From Clostridiales bacterium (GTDB lineage: Bacteria; Bacillota; Clostridia; Oscillospirales; CAG-272): a DNA stretch of 64,000 bases. A program made the translations under genes and the position numbers. The notes below the pieces were generated by a model that did no database searches, had not been told where the DNA came from, and was given only the letters and a program-made list of their open reading frames with translations. Below, in pieces: positions 1 through 8,608 of this stretch (the first letter of the stretch is position 1; the number at the start of each line of letters is the position of its first letter). The DNA lies in the NCBI GenBank assembly GCA_022793655.1, contig JAAWDG010000003.1, forward strand, positions 54,531-118,530, read 5' to 3'.

Positions 1-1
1 T

Positions 2-508
2 ATTACAGCGGAGGGCAAGCGGATACTGCGCAACCCCATGACAGACGATGCCTTTTTCTCCTTTTCTCATGTGCAGTATATGCCCTCTGTGAATCAAATT
101 CAGCTCACGGTGCGGTTTAACGAATCAACCATTGACCGTGTAATGGAGCGATTTGATCTGTCAACCCGTCCGGAAAACGAGATTTTTTTGTTTTGGTTAG
201 AGGATAACAACGGGAACCGCTATACCACCTATTCTTATACAACTGCTACCCAAAACTTTTTAGGAAAACGCCGTTATAACTATCGGCGGCTGTTATTCAC
301 GCAAGTTGATATAGAGCAAGTCAAGACGCTGACTCTGCATATTGATTATAACAACCAAAGCGATCCCTCCGCCAGCCAAACGATCGACACGATTGTTGTT
401 TATGACGCTGGCTTTGAGGCCGAGGCCGGCCGTACAAAAAGCGATTACGAAGCGCCCTCGGCGCCTACCGAACAGATGATATTTGTCAATCCTACAAGGA
501 GTGAATAA
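2..508 (+). CDS. Unknown protein, 5'-truncated by window edge
   Basis: The reading frame is open to the left edge: in-frame codons ITAEGKRILRNP precede the first Met at 38, so the real start probably lies outside the window. The visible part is about 168 residues, hydrophilic and rich in alternating beta-type stretches (residues after the Met read QIQLTVRFNES and EIFLFWLEDNNGN), with no cysteines, signal peptide or membrane segment in view. The tail is acidic and Pro/Ser rich (YEAPSAPTEQ). I do not recognise the family. It ends 8 bp before the next gene, a zinc-ribbon protein on the same strand, so the two are probably co-transcribed. The function is unknown; ATG 38 remains possible as a start, but nothing resembling a strong ribosome binding site precedes it. 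Confidence 0.6.
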   Translation: MTAEGKRILRNPMTDDAFFSFSHVQYMPSVNQIQLTVRFNESTIDRVMERFDLSTRPENEIFLFWLEDNNGNRYTTYSYTTATQNFLGKRRYNYRRLLFTQVDIEQVKTLTLHIDYNNQSDPSASQTIDTIVVYDAGFEAEAGRTKSDYEAPSAPTEQMIFVNPTRSE

Positions 509-516
509 ACAATTTT

Positions 517-1155
517 ATGATATTAAATTCCAAAGAAACGACTGTTATTTATCGCTGCCCTCATTGCGGACTCAGCGTTGTGAGCGTTGTGGGCATTTTT
601 ACCCTGTCAGGCGATATGATCAAGCTAAAATGCAACTGCGGTCATTCCGCGCTGCTCATTCATCATACCAAAGACGGCAAAATCAGACTCACCATTCCTT
701 GCCTCACTTGCGGGGCTGAACACACCTATGTCATTTCAGAAGACGCTTTCTTTGCTAAAAAGGTACTAAGTCTATGCTGCACCTATACGGGCATTGCCAT
801 CTGTTTTATTGGCCACAAAGAGGACGCGCTCGAAGCCCTCAAAGAAAACGATATCGAGCTTGAACAAATCATGAAAGAGGCCGGCATTGAGAATTTTCAC
901 AGTATACAGCAAGAGGATCTTGCCTTAACCGACCCGGAAACTGAAAATCTAGTTCGCTTTATGCTCGAAGAATTTAAGGCTGATCACTGCATCCACTGCC
1001 AATGTCCCCCTGGCGACGGGCATTATGATTTTCGTTTCATCAACGACAGTGTATTGATATTCTGCACCAAATGCAATGCCAACACCATCGTCCCGCTGCA
1101 GGATGCCGCGGCCGCCTCAGCCTTTATTAAAAGCGACAGCATTCAGTTGCAATAA
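517..1155 (+). CDS. Multi-zinc-ribbon protein of unknown function
   Basis: A 212-residue cytoplasmic protein with several Cys pairs that look like zinc knuckles: CPHC near residues 14-17, CNC near 39, CLTC near 62, then HCIHCQC and FCTKC in the C-terminal third. The middle (about residues 105-150) is acidic and helical (EALKENDIELEQIMKEAGIE). There is no signal peptide or membrane segment. The first and last parts may form treble or ribbon folds that bind nucleic acid or protein, but that is inference from cysteine spacing only. It follows the partial gene by 8 bp and is closed by a strong bidirectional terminator. I do not recognise a named family. Confidence 0.7.
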   Translation: MILNSKETTVIYRCPHCGLSVVSVVGIFTLSGDMIKLKCNCGHSALLIHHTKDGKIRLTIPCLTCGAEHTYVISEDAFFAKKVLSLCCTYTGIAICFIGHKEDALEALKENDIELEQIMKEAGIENFHSIQQEDLALTDPETENLVRFMLEEFKADHCIHCQCPPGDGHYDFRFINDSVLIFCTKCNANTIVPLQDAAAASAFIKSDSIQLQ

Positions 1156-1172
1156 TAAAATATGATCATAAC

Positions 1173-1212
1173 AAAAAAGCTTGCCGGCCTAATTGGCCGC
1201 AAGCTTTTTTTA
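1173..1212. terminator. Bidirectional intrinsic terminator
   Basis: The stem AAAAAAGCTTGC(C)GGCC / GGCCGCAAGCTTTTTTT around loop TAATT ends in a T-run in both orientations. It lies between the convergent genes 517-1155 (+) and 1333-2484 (-). Confidence 0.85.
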
Positions 1213-1332
1213 TTTATATGGCAGCCAACGTTTGGGCCTCCTACGAGAACCACAGCGTTTATATAAACACTTTAAAAGTAACACGGTTCAGTCCTGCCGG
1301 GAGGCATCCCTTCCACCCTTATCGGGCCATGT

Positions 1333-2484
1333 TTACATGCCGGTTGGCAGTGGATGCTTGATCCGATAAACGATGTTTTTCACGCCTTCTCTATAGTGCA
1401 GCAAACCGACCGAAATAAAGATTAAGGCCAGCATGCGGGCAATTATCGAGCCCATTTCGATAAAATCACCAGCGGCAATGCAATAGCCAATAAACGGAGC
1501 GCTGGCGATCGCTTCGAGTAACGTCATCACGATGACAAAAACTGAAATGTTCGCGTCCGCCTCTCCGGTGGCCGCCATATGACGCACACGGCGGATCATT
1601 CCCATCAACTTGGCGCTGTATATTATGCGCAGCACGATAACTCCAATCAGCAAAACGGCCACCAAAATAAGCACCCCTATCGCCCCGCGTGAAACCGCTA
1701 TCGGGTGGCCCCCCCACCAGATGATAATAGCGCCACCGGCGACGCAAGCCAAAAGGCCAAGACTCAGCAAACAAATCTGCAGGACAGCCCCGCTGTAAAC
1801 CACACCCAAGCCACTTGTTTTCACATAAGACCGCTTGCGGCTCAAACAAGCGCGATAAAACAGCCACATGCCGATTATGGTCAGTAAACCAGGCATAATC
1901 CGAAGTATCTGAACGGCCATTAACAAGCCAAACACCAGATTTTGCTCGGACGTAAGCGTGCCTTGTTCATGCCCCGTGAACCAAAGGCTCACTTCATACA
2001 GCCCTAAAGAACCCACGTAAGACCATATCGACAAAATCAACGATATGGTAAAAAACAAGCAGAAGCAAAGCATGCATAGCGACGCCCCGTTTTTTCTAAG
2101 CGTATGTATCACCGCATTGATATCATTCTCCCGCCCGCCAAACGGAAAGGGCGCCAGCGGGAGGCTTTCTTCATCCTGCGCCTCCTGTTTGTCCATAAAG
2201 TCAAAGTCAATGACCGGCCGGGCAGGGGGCGGGCAAGAGGGAACAGCCGGCGTTGTCTGCAAAGGTAAGTCCTCGACTGGTTTTTCCACAGGATCCAAAC
2301 CGCCGCTTGCCAAGCCTTGGTCCCAAAAATCGCTTTCAGGCACGTCGAAAAATGGTTGGATTTTGGAGACCTCCGCAGCGGTATTCCCACTCGGGGCTTC
2401 CTCTTCTGGAAAGCGCATGCCGCAGTTCCGGCAATATCGGTTCACGCTGTCGTTGACACACCCGCAATGCGCACAATTTTTCAT
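1333..2484 (-). CDS. Zinc-ribbon polytopic membrane protein
   Basis: A 383-residue protein. The N-terminus is a zinc ribbon, C4-x2-C7 ... C18-x2-C21 (MKNCAHCGCVN, YCRNCGMRF), followed by an acidic/proline-rich linker to about residue 110. Then come about six hydrophobic segments (for example SLCMLCFCLFFTISLILSI and GAIGVLILVAVLLIGVIVL). This ribbon-linker-membrane architecture is common in Clostridia proteins of unknown role; the linker is probably cytosolic. The ATG is preceded by GAAAGG at a plausible distance. It is monocistronic and convergent with the upstream plus-strand pair. No enzymatic motif is visible. Confidence 0.7.
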   Translation of the reverse strand: MKNCAHCGCVNDSVNRYCRNCGMRFPEEEAPSGNTAAEVSKIQPFFDVPESDFWDQGLASGGLDPVEKPVEDLPLQTTPAVPSCPPPARPVIDFDFMDKQEAQDEESLPLAPFPFGGRENDINAVIHTLRKNGASLCMLCFCLFFTISLILSIWSYVGSLGLYEVSLWFTGHEQGTLTSEQNLVFGLLMAVQILRIMPGLLTIIGMWLFYRACLSRKRSYVKTSGLGVVYSGAVLQICLLSLGLLACVAGGAIIIWWGGHPIAVSRGAIGVLILVAVLLIGVIVLRIIYSAKLMGMIRRVRHMAATGEADANISVFVIVMTLLEAIASAPFIGYCIAAGDFIEMGSIIARMLALIFISVGLLHYREGVKNIVYRIKHPLPTGM

Positions 2485-2528
2485 ATAGATTCTGCCTTTC
2501 TATATTGATTCCTATTTTTTAAAACACC

Positions 2529-2562
2529 AAGGGGGACCGTATGGTGAACGATCCCCCTTAAT
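2529..2562 (-). terminator. Terminator after ROK-like gene
   Basis: AAGGGGGA..CGT / ACG..TCCCCCTT form a hairpin 13 bp downstream of the minus-strand gene ending at 2575. A T-rich run follows on the minus strand. Confidence 0.65.
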
Positions 2563-2574
2563 CATAATTCTATC

Positions 2575-3951
2575 TTACTTAATTTCAGGAAGGGACGCAG
2601 CCGCAACAGACTGTCCAACCCGTCTGCTCTTCTCATCCGGAATATGTAAGCTGATTTTCTCGGCACAAGCAGGGAATTCAGTGTCCAATACCTTTTGCGC
2701 ATTGGCGAGAACTAATTCGCCCCCCTTGCCAGAAGTAACCCGGCCCATGATCAGCACGTGCTTAATATCATAGAAAGCGCTGTAATAAGCAATCGCATAA
2801 CCAAAGTAAACTCCGATCGTCTCAAAAATCTTCTTGGCTCTCTCGTCGTCTTTCTCCATTAAGCCCTGCACAACTTTCAGCTTCTCTGCCGGCGACAATG
2901 CTTCGTCAAGCTCAATGCCAGCGGCTGGTGCTAGCTTAATGACAGCGTCTTGGCTGAAATATTTAACACCGCAGCCGATATCGCCCGACCACTCATCAAT
3001 CATTGCGTCCTTATCGTAATCAACCGGTACGAATGCAAGCTCGTTCAGCCAGCCGGTAATGTTGCCGTTTAAGTCAACATACCCGCCTGCCTCAGAGGTA
3101 CCCATAGCAATACCAAGCACACCGGTGTCCTCAAGGCTCATCGCACCGGCAAGCGCGGTTACATCACCGTCATTAGCTACTTCAAGCGGTACATCGCCAA
3201 TCTCTTTGGCCACGTCAATATACATATTTTTCACATATTTATCAAAATCAGCATCCGATACTTTTAAGAACAGGGACGCTACCATGATGCGGTTATCTAC
3301 ATAAACGCCGGCGCTGGAAACGCCGATCGCGTCAACTCGCGGCATTTTTGAGGCCGCTGTTTTCATAGCGCTTAAAATGCCTTCGTAATGATATTTGGGA
3401 TCCTCATTTGTTTTCGGGAACCAAACAACCTCTTCCGAATAAACGCTTTCGCCATTGACAACAGCCGATACCTTGCGGTCGCTTCCGCCCGCATCAAACC
3501 CAATGCGGCAGCCGTCTAAATGCCGTCCTACCGGTGCGGCGCTCTCGCTTGTTTCGGGTGCGTCTTCAATCGCACGATATTCTACCTCAAATGGTTTCTC
3601 ATATACTTTTGCCATAAAGTCAGCGTCAAATTCTCTGGCGCCGCCTTGGCAATACGCGCCGGCGATTGCATCATATACCACTTTGCTTCCGGCAACAATC
3701 ACCTTGTAGCCGCCCTTGACCCACAGCATTGTTTTGACAATTCTTTCAATATAACGGGCATTTTCTTCGTCATGACCGGTGCCATCGGCAAAGATCGCTG
3801 TTTTGTAGGCAGATACATACCCCTTATTGCGTACAATACCGATTACAAGCGGCTGATTTTGCGCCGCGGCTACTCGCTGGTCATAATCTCTCATCACAAC
3901 AGACATTGGCTTAAAGCCAGGATCAAGCAGTGCTTTTACTTTTAATTCCAT
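2575..3951 (-). CDS. Divergent ROK/actin-fold sugar kinase-like protein
   Basis: A 458-residue protein in two parts. Residues 1 to about 140 are a separate alpha/beta region. From about residue 148 there is an actin/hexokinase fold whose phosphate-1 loop reads GFDAGGSDRK, related to but different from the ROK signature GIDIGGT. Later landmarks are VDAIGVSSAGVYVDN, VANDGDVTALAGA (equivalent to the ROK HNDANAAA catalytic Asp loop) and GIAMGTSEAGGYVD (phosphate-2-like). The ROK zinc-binding CxCGxxGC motif is absent. It lies 38 bp downstream of a canonical ROK kinase on the same strand, so the two probably form one transcript. AAGGAAGG precedes the ATG. Sugar kinase activity is inferred from the fold; the substrate is unknown, and a binding or regulatory role is possible. 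Confidence 0.75.
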   Translation of the reverse strand: MELKVKALLDPGFKPMSVVMRDYDQRVAAAQNQPLVIGIVRNKGYVSAYKTAIFADGTGHDEENARYIERIVKTMLWVKGGYKVIVAGSKVVYDAIAGAYCQGGAREFDADFMAKVYEKPFEVEYRAIEDAPETSESAAPVGRHLDGCRIGFDAGGSDRKVSAVVNGESVYSEEVVWFPKTNEDPKYHYEGILSAMKTAASKMPRVDAIGVSSAGVYVDNRIMVASLFLKVSDADFDKYVKNMYIDVAKEIGDVPLEVANDGDVTALAGAMSLEDTGVLGIAMGTSEAGGYVDLNGNITGWLNELAFVPVDYDKDAMIDEWSGDIGCGVKYFSQDAVIKLAPAAGIELDEALSPAEKLKVVQGLMEKDDERAKKIFETIGVYFGYAIAYYSAFYDIKHVLIMGRVTSGKGGELVLANAQKVLDTEFPACAEKISLHIPDEKSRRVGQSVAAASLPEIK

Positions 3952-3989
3952 AATTCTATATCCTTCCTTGTTTTTATATATATGATTCT

Positions 3990-4952
3990 TTAATCATTTT
4001 CATAGAGTCTGTATAAATTAGCCGCGCCAATGGTACCGGCATCGTTGCGCAGGGTACATACGCCAATTTTTGTCTTGGGTGCGTCCATGCTGCTACCATA
4101 GGTTTCAACGGCCAAAATTTTGCGAAGCGGCTCTAAAAGAGTTTCGCCTTCTTTCGAAACGCCGCCGCCAATGAGCAGCATCTCAGGCTGGAACACGTTG
4201 ATAAAATTCGTCAGTCCGCAGCCAAGATAATTAATATATCGATTCACCACTTCAGCGCCCGCCTTTGAGCCTTCGCGCATCGCGTCAAACGCAGTTTTGC
4301 CGTTAATTTGTGAAATATCCGGGCAAATCTTCCATAACCGGCTCTCGGTATGGTTTTTCATGGCTTCTCTGGTTTGCTTAATGAGCGCTGTCGCTGAGGC
4401 ATACGACTCTAAGCATCCCCGTCTGCCGCAAGGGCAAGGCTCGCCATTGTGCACAATGACCGTGTGGCCAAGCTCACCGCCGAAGCTGTTAAAGCCGGCG
4501 TAAATCTTGCCGCCGATGATCACGCCGCCGCCAACGCCAGTACCCAACGTCACAACAATCACATCCTTGCAGCCCTGAGCCGCACCAGCTACCACCTCAC
4601 CATAAGCCGCGGCGTTCGCGTCATTGTGTACAAACACAGGTTTGCCGGTGCGTTCTTTGATCATCGCCGCAAGGGGCGTGTTTCTGAATTTGATATTCGA
4701 GCAGTAAACCACCACCCCGTTCACCGAATCCACCGCGCCTGGTACGCAAACGCCAATGTGCTCAATCTCATCCATGGTTAGGCCAGCCTCGTCCACAGCC
4801 GTCTTCGCGCACTCAATCATGCGCGCGCAAAGACCGTCAACATTCGTGTCTACGTGGCTTTCCATCATGAATTTCGCCTTAATTTTATTTTCTGAATCGA
4901 CCACGCCCGCTTTAATGAACGTTCCGCCTAAATCAATGCCAAGATTGTACAT
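3990..4952 (-). CDS. glcK: ROK family glucokinase-type sugar kinase
   Basis: A 320-residue cytosolic sugar kinase of the ROK family, ATP-dependent and most likely a glucokinase feeding glycolysis. Visible motifs: ATP loop IDLGGT at residues 6-11, HNDANAAA with catalytic Asp111, GTGVGGG at 138-143, the sugar-binding ExGH (E160-H163), and the zinc motif CPCGRRGC (C173, C175, C180) followed by LE. Length fits the family. The ATG at 4952 sits 10 nt after AGGGAG; an in-frame TTG two codons earlier is possible. The divergent ROK-like gene follows after 38 bp. Glucose specificity is inferred from closest resemblance to Firmicute GlcK; other hexoses or N-acetylhexosamines cannot be excluded. Confidence 0.88.
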   Translation of the reverse strand: MYNLGIDLGGTFIKAGVVDSENKIKAKFMMESHVDTNVDGLCARMIECAKTAVDEAGLTMDEIEHIGVCVPGAVDSVNGVVVYCSNIKFRNTPLAAMIKERTGKPVFVHNDANAAAYGEVVAGAAQGCKDVIVVTLGTGVGGGVIIGGKIYAGFNSFGGELGHTVIVHNGEPCPCGRRGCLESYASATALIKQTREAMKNHTESRLWKICPDISQINGKTAFDAMREGSKAGAEVVNRYINYLGCGLTNFINVFQPEMLLIGGGVSKEGETLLEPLRKILAVETYGSSMDAPKTKIGVCTLRNDAGTIGAANLYRLYEND

Positions 4953-5031
4953 ATCCAAGTATCTCCCTGCAAATTTTTCCTATTTTTCATTATACACGCA
5001 AGGGGCTTATTCGTCAAGTTCTTTACCAAAC

Positions 5032-5060
5032 AAAAAGGAAGACATTCGTCTTCCTTTTTC
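5032..5060 (-). terminator. Terminator of mscL
   Basis: The hairpin AAAAAGGAAGAC / GTCTTCCTTTTT around ATTC starts immediately after the mscL stop codon. It is also readable on the plus strand. Confidence 0.8.
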
Positions 5061-5589
5061 ACTCTTTTTTCTGAAGTTCTGCTAAAATCTCGCTTAAAAC
5101 CGCTTCGTCTTCGAGCGCTTTTTTCCGGAGTTCTATTAATAAAAGCTCTTGGGTCTCTTTTTCCCGAAGCTCTGCTAAAATTTCGCTTAAAAGTTCTTCG
5201 GTTGTCGGCGGTTTGGGCTCGGCCTCCTTGGCCTTGCGCGCCGCCTCTTCTTCGGCTAATTTTTTGGCATGCAGCGAGTTGCTGATTTTTGTTGCCGCTT
5301 TAATCACCAGGAAAATCGAAAAAGCGATAATCAAAAAGTCAATAATGCTCTGCAAAAAAGAACCATACGCCAGCACGTTCTTCGTGCCGTCCTCGGTCAC
5401 CCGCAGGATCACTGCTTTGTCCGAAAGATCCACCCCGCCGGTCAAAAGGCCAATGAGCGGCGTAATGATATTGTTGACAAGACTGGTTACAATCGCGCTA
5501 AACGCAGAACCGATGACCACACCGATGGCCATGTCCAGCACGTTGCCTTTCATCGCGAAATCTTTAAATTCCTGAAAAAACTTTTTCAT
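5059..5589 (-). CDS. mscL: Large-conductance mechanosensitive channel with long C-terminal coiled coil
   Basis: A 176-residue MscL, a pentameric tension-gated inner-membrane pore that releases solutes on hypo-osmotic shock. The N-terminal signature is clear: FKDFAMKGNVLDMAIGVVIGSAF (amphipathic S1 plus TM1), then NNIITPLIG, and TM2 around SIIDFLIIAFSIFLVI. The start at 5589 is supported by GGGAGGAA seven bases upstream; a longer frame to 5646 has no ribosome site. E. coli MscL has 136 residues; here the C-terminal cytoplasmic helix is extended by about 40 residues and contains two copies of LSEILAEL followed by charged residues, evidence of an internal duplication in the coiled-coil bundle. 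Monocistronic, with its own terminator. Confidence 0.93.
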   Translation of the reverse strand: MKKFFQEFKDFAMKGNVLDMAIGVVIGSAFSAIVTSLVNNIITPLIGLLTGGVDLSDKAVILRVTEDGTKNVLAYGSFLQSIIDFLIIAFSIFLVIKAATKISNSLHAKKLAEEEAARKAKEAEPKPPTTEELLSEILAELREKETQELLLIELRKKALEDEAVLSEILAELQKKE

Positions 5590-5681
5590 GAAAGTTCCTC
5601 CCTTTCTACATAACATAGAATCCCAAGGCCATCTTAGTAGAACCAAATCAACATCATACTCCCTTTTTGAAACCCGCCTTG

Positions 5682-6071
5682 TCAGCAGTCATCGTCCAAA
5701 GACTGGTCAAAGGCCGCCGCAAATAACTCTCTTGCCCGCTCCTGCTTTCCTGCAAGGTGCAGATAACCAAAAAGTGCTTCCATGCCGGTCGCCCGCCGGT
5801 ATTCACTCACCGAGGCGCTCTTTGGCGCGGAAATACCGTTTGCATTGCGTCCTCTTTTATAATATGATGTCTCTTCTTCATTTAGCATCGGCAAAAGCCG
5901 ATCCATCGCCTGGCTCTGATTTTTTGCCGTCACATAGGTTCTGGCCTGCGCGCTCAGTTTGCCTGTATTGGTAAAACCGCCCTGCAGCAGGCGCTCTCTT
6001 GCCAACAGTTCAATGACCGCGTCTCCCAAATAGGCAAGCGATAGGCCGGGCAGTGTCTCAAACGATTTCAC
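5682..6071 (-). CDS. mrnC: Mini-ribonuclease III
   Basis: A 129-residue RNase III catalytic domain without a dsRBD, the Mini-III family that matures 23S rRNA ends in Gram-positives. The signature LAYLGDAVIELLARERL carries the catalytic Asp17 and Glu21, and the GISAPKSASVSEYRRATGMEALFGYLHL region holds the second catalytic cluster (E in YRRATGMEALFGYL). I place the start at GTG 6071, preceded by AAGGGA; an open frame extends upstream to 6209 but overlaps pduL deeply and encodes non-family sequence. The gene overlaps the end of pduL by 14 bp in another frame, implying translational coupling. Confidence 0.88.
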   Translation of the reverse strand: MKSFETLPGLSLAYLGDAVIELLARERLLQGGFTNTGKLSAQARTYVTAKNQSQAMDRLLPMLNEEETSYYKRGRNANGISAPKSASVSEYRRATGMEALFGYLHLAGKQERARELFAAAFDQSLDDDC

Positions 6072-6627
6072 CGCGGCAGTCCCTTGGAGCCATAGCAGCG
6101 TTCGATTCGTCGGTATCAATATGCATAGCCAACGCAAACTGCGGACTGACTCTGACAACCACATCGCCGAAAACAAGGCTGCGTTCAGAATCAATTTTAA
6201 CCGATACAATTTGTTTATCAGTCACGCCAAGGCGCTCGGCATCCTCGGGCGTCATATGGATATGCCGTTTCGCCGCGATTACACCCTCTGTTAATGTTAC
6301 CTCACCGCAGGGACCTACGATTTTGCATCCCGGGCTGCCCGCAATATCACCGCTCTCCCGCACGGGCGCCGCTACACCGATGCCCCTTGCGTCGGTCAGC
6401 GAAAGTTCTACCTGCGAAGCGGCTCTTGCCGGCCCTAATACAATCACATTCGCCAATTGGTTTTTCGGTCCTACCACGCAAACCCGCTCCTCACAGGCAA
6501 ACTGGCCCGGCTGGCTTAAATCTTTTTTGAAGGTCAGCTCGGCACCCTTGCCGAACAACACTTCGATATGCTCTTTTGTCAAATGCACGTGACGAGCCGA
6601 TGTCTCAACGATAAAACTTTTATCCAT
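6058..6627 (-). CDS. pduL: PduL-type phosphate acyltransferase
   Basis: A 189-residue PduL family enzyme interconverting acyl-CoA and acyl phosphate (phosphotransacylase), unrelated to Pta. It shows the two duplicated half-domains with conserved zinc/CoA histidines: ETSARHVHLTKEHIEVLFG near the N-terminus and AAKRHIHMTPEDAERLGV in the middle, then VRVSPQFALAMHIDTDESNAA. There is no N-terminal encapsulation peptide and no microcompartment gene nearby, so it probably acts as the cytosolic phosphotransacetylase making acetyl phosphate from PFOR-derived acetyl-CoA. ATG 6627 has GAGGTG ten bases upstream; a TTG-initiated extension to 6645 is less likely. It is followed by overlapping mrnC. Confidence 0.9.
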   Translation of the reverse strand: MDKSFIVETSARHVHLTKEHIEVLFGKGAELTFKKDLSQPGQFACEERVCVVGPKNQLANVIVLGPARAASQVELSLTDARGIGVAAPVRESGDIAGSPGCKIVGPCGEVTLTEGVIAAKRHIHMTPEDAERLGVTDKQIVSVKIDSERSLVFGDVVVRVSPQFALAMHIDTDESNAAMAPRDCRGEIV

Positions 6628-6738
6628 GATGATTCTACACCTCAATTCCTTTTTTGCTAAAATTCTTTTTATTTCCTGCTTATTATACCTCTGATTTTGT
6701 CAAATGTAAAGACGCAAACAGGTGCTTTGCCGTTATTC

Positions 6739-7653
6739 TTACTGCTCTTCCAAGACAAACTGTTTAATAGGCTTAATGGCGCTGCCCCCTTCAAAGGCGC
6801 GCACCTCGCCCAACGCAAAAAATCCCTTTTCGCCGCAAAGACGCACCCGCGTGCCCTCGTCCCATGCGGTATGTATTTTCGCTTGGTATATCTCGGCGCC
6901 GCAGCGGGCGAGCCTCTCGTAAAAGGCTGGAAGCCGCACGGACGGACAGTCGGCAAACAAGCTTTCAAGCGGCACTAATTTCTCGCCCCGCGTTTCCGGT
7001 TCCATGGCCTCAATCTCTCCTAACGTATACGCATCGTCCAGCGTAAAGGCGCCCACCGAAAGGCGCGCAAGTTCGCTCATCGCCCCGCCGCAGCCAAGGG
7101 CCGCGCCAATATCATGGCACAGGGTTCGCATATACGTGCCTGGTCCGCAGGCCACCTCTAACACGTATTCATTCTCGCTGGCACCAGGCTGCACCTCGAT
7201 GAACTCAATGGTCACCGGCCTTGCTGCCCGCTCAATTTCAATCTGCTGCCTGGCAAGATCAACCAACTTCTTGCCGCCCACCTTCAGGGCCGAATACATA
7301 GGCGGCACCTGCTCTGTCGTGCCGACAAACCGCTGGCAGACCTCGGCCACCCTCTCTTTGTCGGGCCACGGCCCCTCATGCACCGACTGGACGGCGCCGG
7401 TTATATCCTGCGTGTCGGTGGTTACGCCTAATCGAAGGCCCACCCGATACGCCTTATTATGTACCGTCAAAAAAGAGGCGGCCTTCACCGCGCGGCCCAC
7501 CAACAGCACCAGCACGCCGGTAGCCATGGGATCCAGGGTGCCGGTGTGCCCCACCTGTTTGGTTTGATAGAGCTTCCGCACCCGGTTCACCACATCGTGC
7601 GAGGTCATGCTCGCCTCTTTATGGACGCACAACACGCCCGAAAATTCATTCAT
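6739..7653 (-). CDS. truB: tRNA pseudouridine-55 synthase
   Basis: A 304-residue TruB, which isomerises U55 of the tRNA T-loop. The catalytic motif GHTGTLDPMATGVL places the nucleophile at Asp41; KAYRVGLRLGVTTDTQD, VPPMYSALKVGGKK and CGPGTYMRTLCHDIG are the other family blocks, and a PUA-like C-terminal domain follows to FALGEVRAFEGG. The same frame stays open upstream to 8193, but that extension is antisense-like noise over nrnA; MNEFSGVLCVHK is the family N-terminus, so 7653 is the start. The gene overlaps the nrnA stop by 8 bp (ATGAATGA), closing the rbfA-nrnA-truB operon. Confidence 0.95.
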   Translation of the reverse strand: MNEFSGVLCVHKEASMTSHDVVNRVRKLYQTKQVGHTGTLDPMATGVLVLLVGRAVKAASFLTVHNKAYRVGLRLGVTTDTQDITGAVQSVHEGPWPDKERVAEVCQRFVGTTEQVPPMYSALKVGGKKLVDLARQQIEIERAARPVTIEFIEVQPGASENEYVLEVACGPGTYMRTLCHDIGAALGCGGAMSELARLSVGAFTLDDAYTLGEIEAMEPETRGEKLVPLESLFADCPSVRLPAFYERLARCGAEIYQAKIHTAWDEGTRVRLCGEKGFFALGEVRAFEGGSAIKPIKQFVLEEQ

Positions 7654-8608
7654 GGAACACCTCTCGGCACAACGCCGTGATGGCTTTCTGCACCCCGGCC
7701 GGTGATTCGGCCCCGAGCGTGCAGCCCGCCGCCCGCTTGTGTCCGCCGCCGCCGAGTTTGGCGCAAAGGGCCGCACAGTCGATGCCCTCGGCCGACCGCA
7801 TGGAAATCTTATAAACAGCCGGATTTTTCTCGCTTTGTCTTGCCGAAACCGCCAGTTCCACCCCCGCAATCTGCCGCAATAAGGAGGAAGCATTGCCAAA
7901 ATGCTCATCGCCAAAGCCGGCGGCCTGCTTGGCTTGATTGTCAGCCACTGCGATGGCCAAACGCCCGTCAAACAAAAAAGACGCGTGCGTGTATACATAG
8001 CCGGCCGCGGCCGCTTCTTCTTTCGACACCGTTTCAAACAGTTTTTCCGAAAGGTCGGCGCCGTCTGCTCCCCGCGCCAACAGGCGAGCCGCCGTTTCAA
8101 AGGTGCGCGCACGCACGTTGGAATACCGGAACCCGCCGGTGTCCGAAGCAATCGCGCAATATAAATATTGGGCGCACTTCGTCGAAAAGCCACCCATCAA
8201 TTCCCCGAGCTCAGCGATAATTTCACCGGCCGCGGCCGCTTCTGCGTCCACATAACCGGCTTTGCCAAAGTCAGGCGAAATCAGATGATGGTCAATTTTG
8301 ATATCCACCCGTTCAAGCCAGGTCTCTTTCAAGTCCCCCAACTGTTCGGGCGAAGCCACATCCACCGTGATGACCAAATCAGGCGCAAAGTCAGCCGGCA
8401 CCGGTTCCTCGTCAAATAAAAAAGCAAGGCGGGCCGGCACTGGGTCAGCGCACAAGCAGGCCGCCTGTTTGCCTTTGTTTACCATCATTTCTTTCAGGGC
8501 ATAAGCACTGCCCAGCGCGTCGCCATCGGGATTCACATGACAAAGAATGGCCGCGCACGCCGCCCCCTCGAGACGAGCGGCAATTTCATCTAACTCAATT
8601 CGATTCAT
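7646..8608 (-). CDS. nrnA: DHH/DHHA1 nanoRNase and pAp phosphatase
   Basis: A 320-residue bifunctional oligoribonuclease / 3'-phosphoadenosine 5'-phosphate phosphatase of the NrnA type. DHH motifs: HVNPDGDALGSAYAL near residue 25, a metal-binding VDVAS block, KIDHHL, and IASDTGGFRYSN. The C-terminal DHHA1 domain ends with the substrate loop KLGGGGHKRAAG. It degrades short RNAs and recycles pAp in the cytosol. ATG 8608 follows GAGGAG and overlaps the rbfA end by 14 bp; the stop overlaps truB. This rbfA-nrnA-truB order is typical of Firmicutes, usually downstream of nusA-infB, which are not present here. Confidence 0.93.
   Translation of the reverse strand: MNRIELDEIAARLEGAACAAILCHVNPDGDALGSAYALKEMMVNKGKQAACLCADPVPARLAFLFDEEPVPADFAPDLVITVDVASPEQLGDLKETWLERVDIKIDHHLISPDFGKAGYVDAEAAAAGEIIAELGELMGGFSTKCAQYLYCAIASDTGGFRYSNVRARTFETAARLLARGADGADLSEKLFETVSKEEAAAAGYVYTHASFLFDGRLAIAVADNQAKQAAGFGDEHFGNASSLLRQIAGVELAVSARQSEKNPAVYKISMRSAEGIDCAALCAKLGGGGHKRAAGCTLGAESPAGVQKAITALCREVFHE

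Noticed and set aside
483..719. A plus-strand frame overlapping the zinc-ribbon gene
   Set aside because: It is out of frame with the Cys-rich gene at 517-1155, which has the coherent motif pattern.
6739..8193. A continuous 484-codon frame read as one long protein
   Set aside because: Only the last 304 codons are TruB. The upstream part overlaps nrnA in another frame and has no family similarity; MNEFSGVLCVHK at 7653 is the true start.
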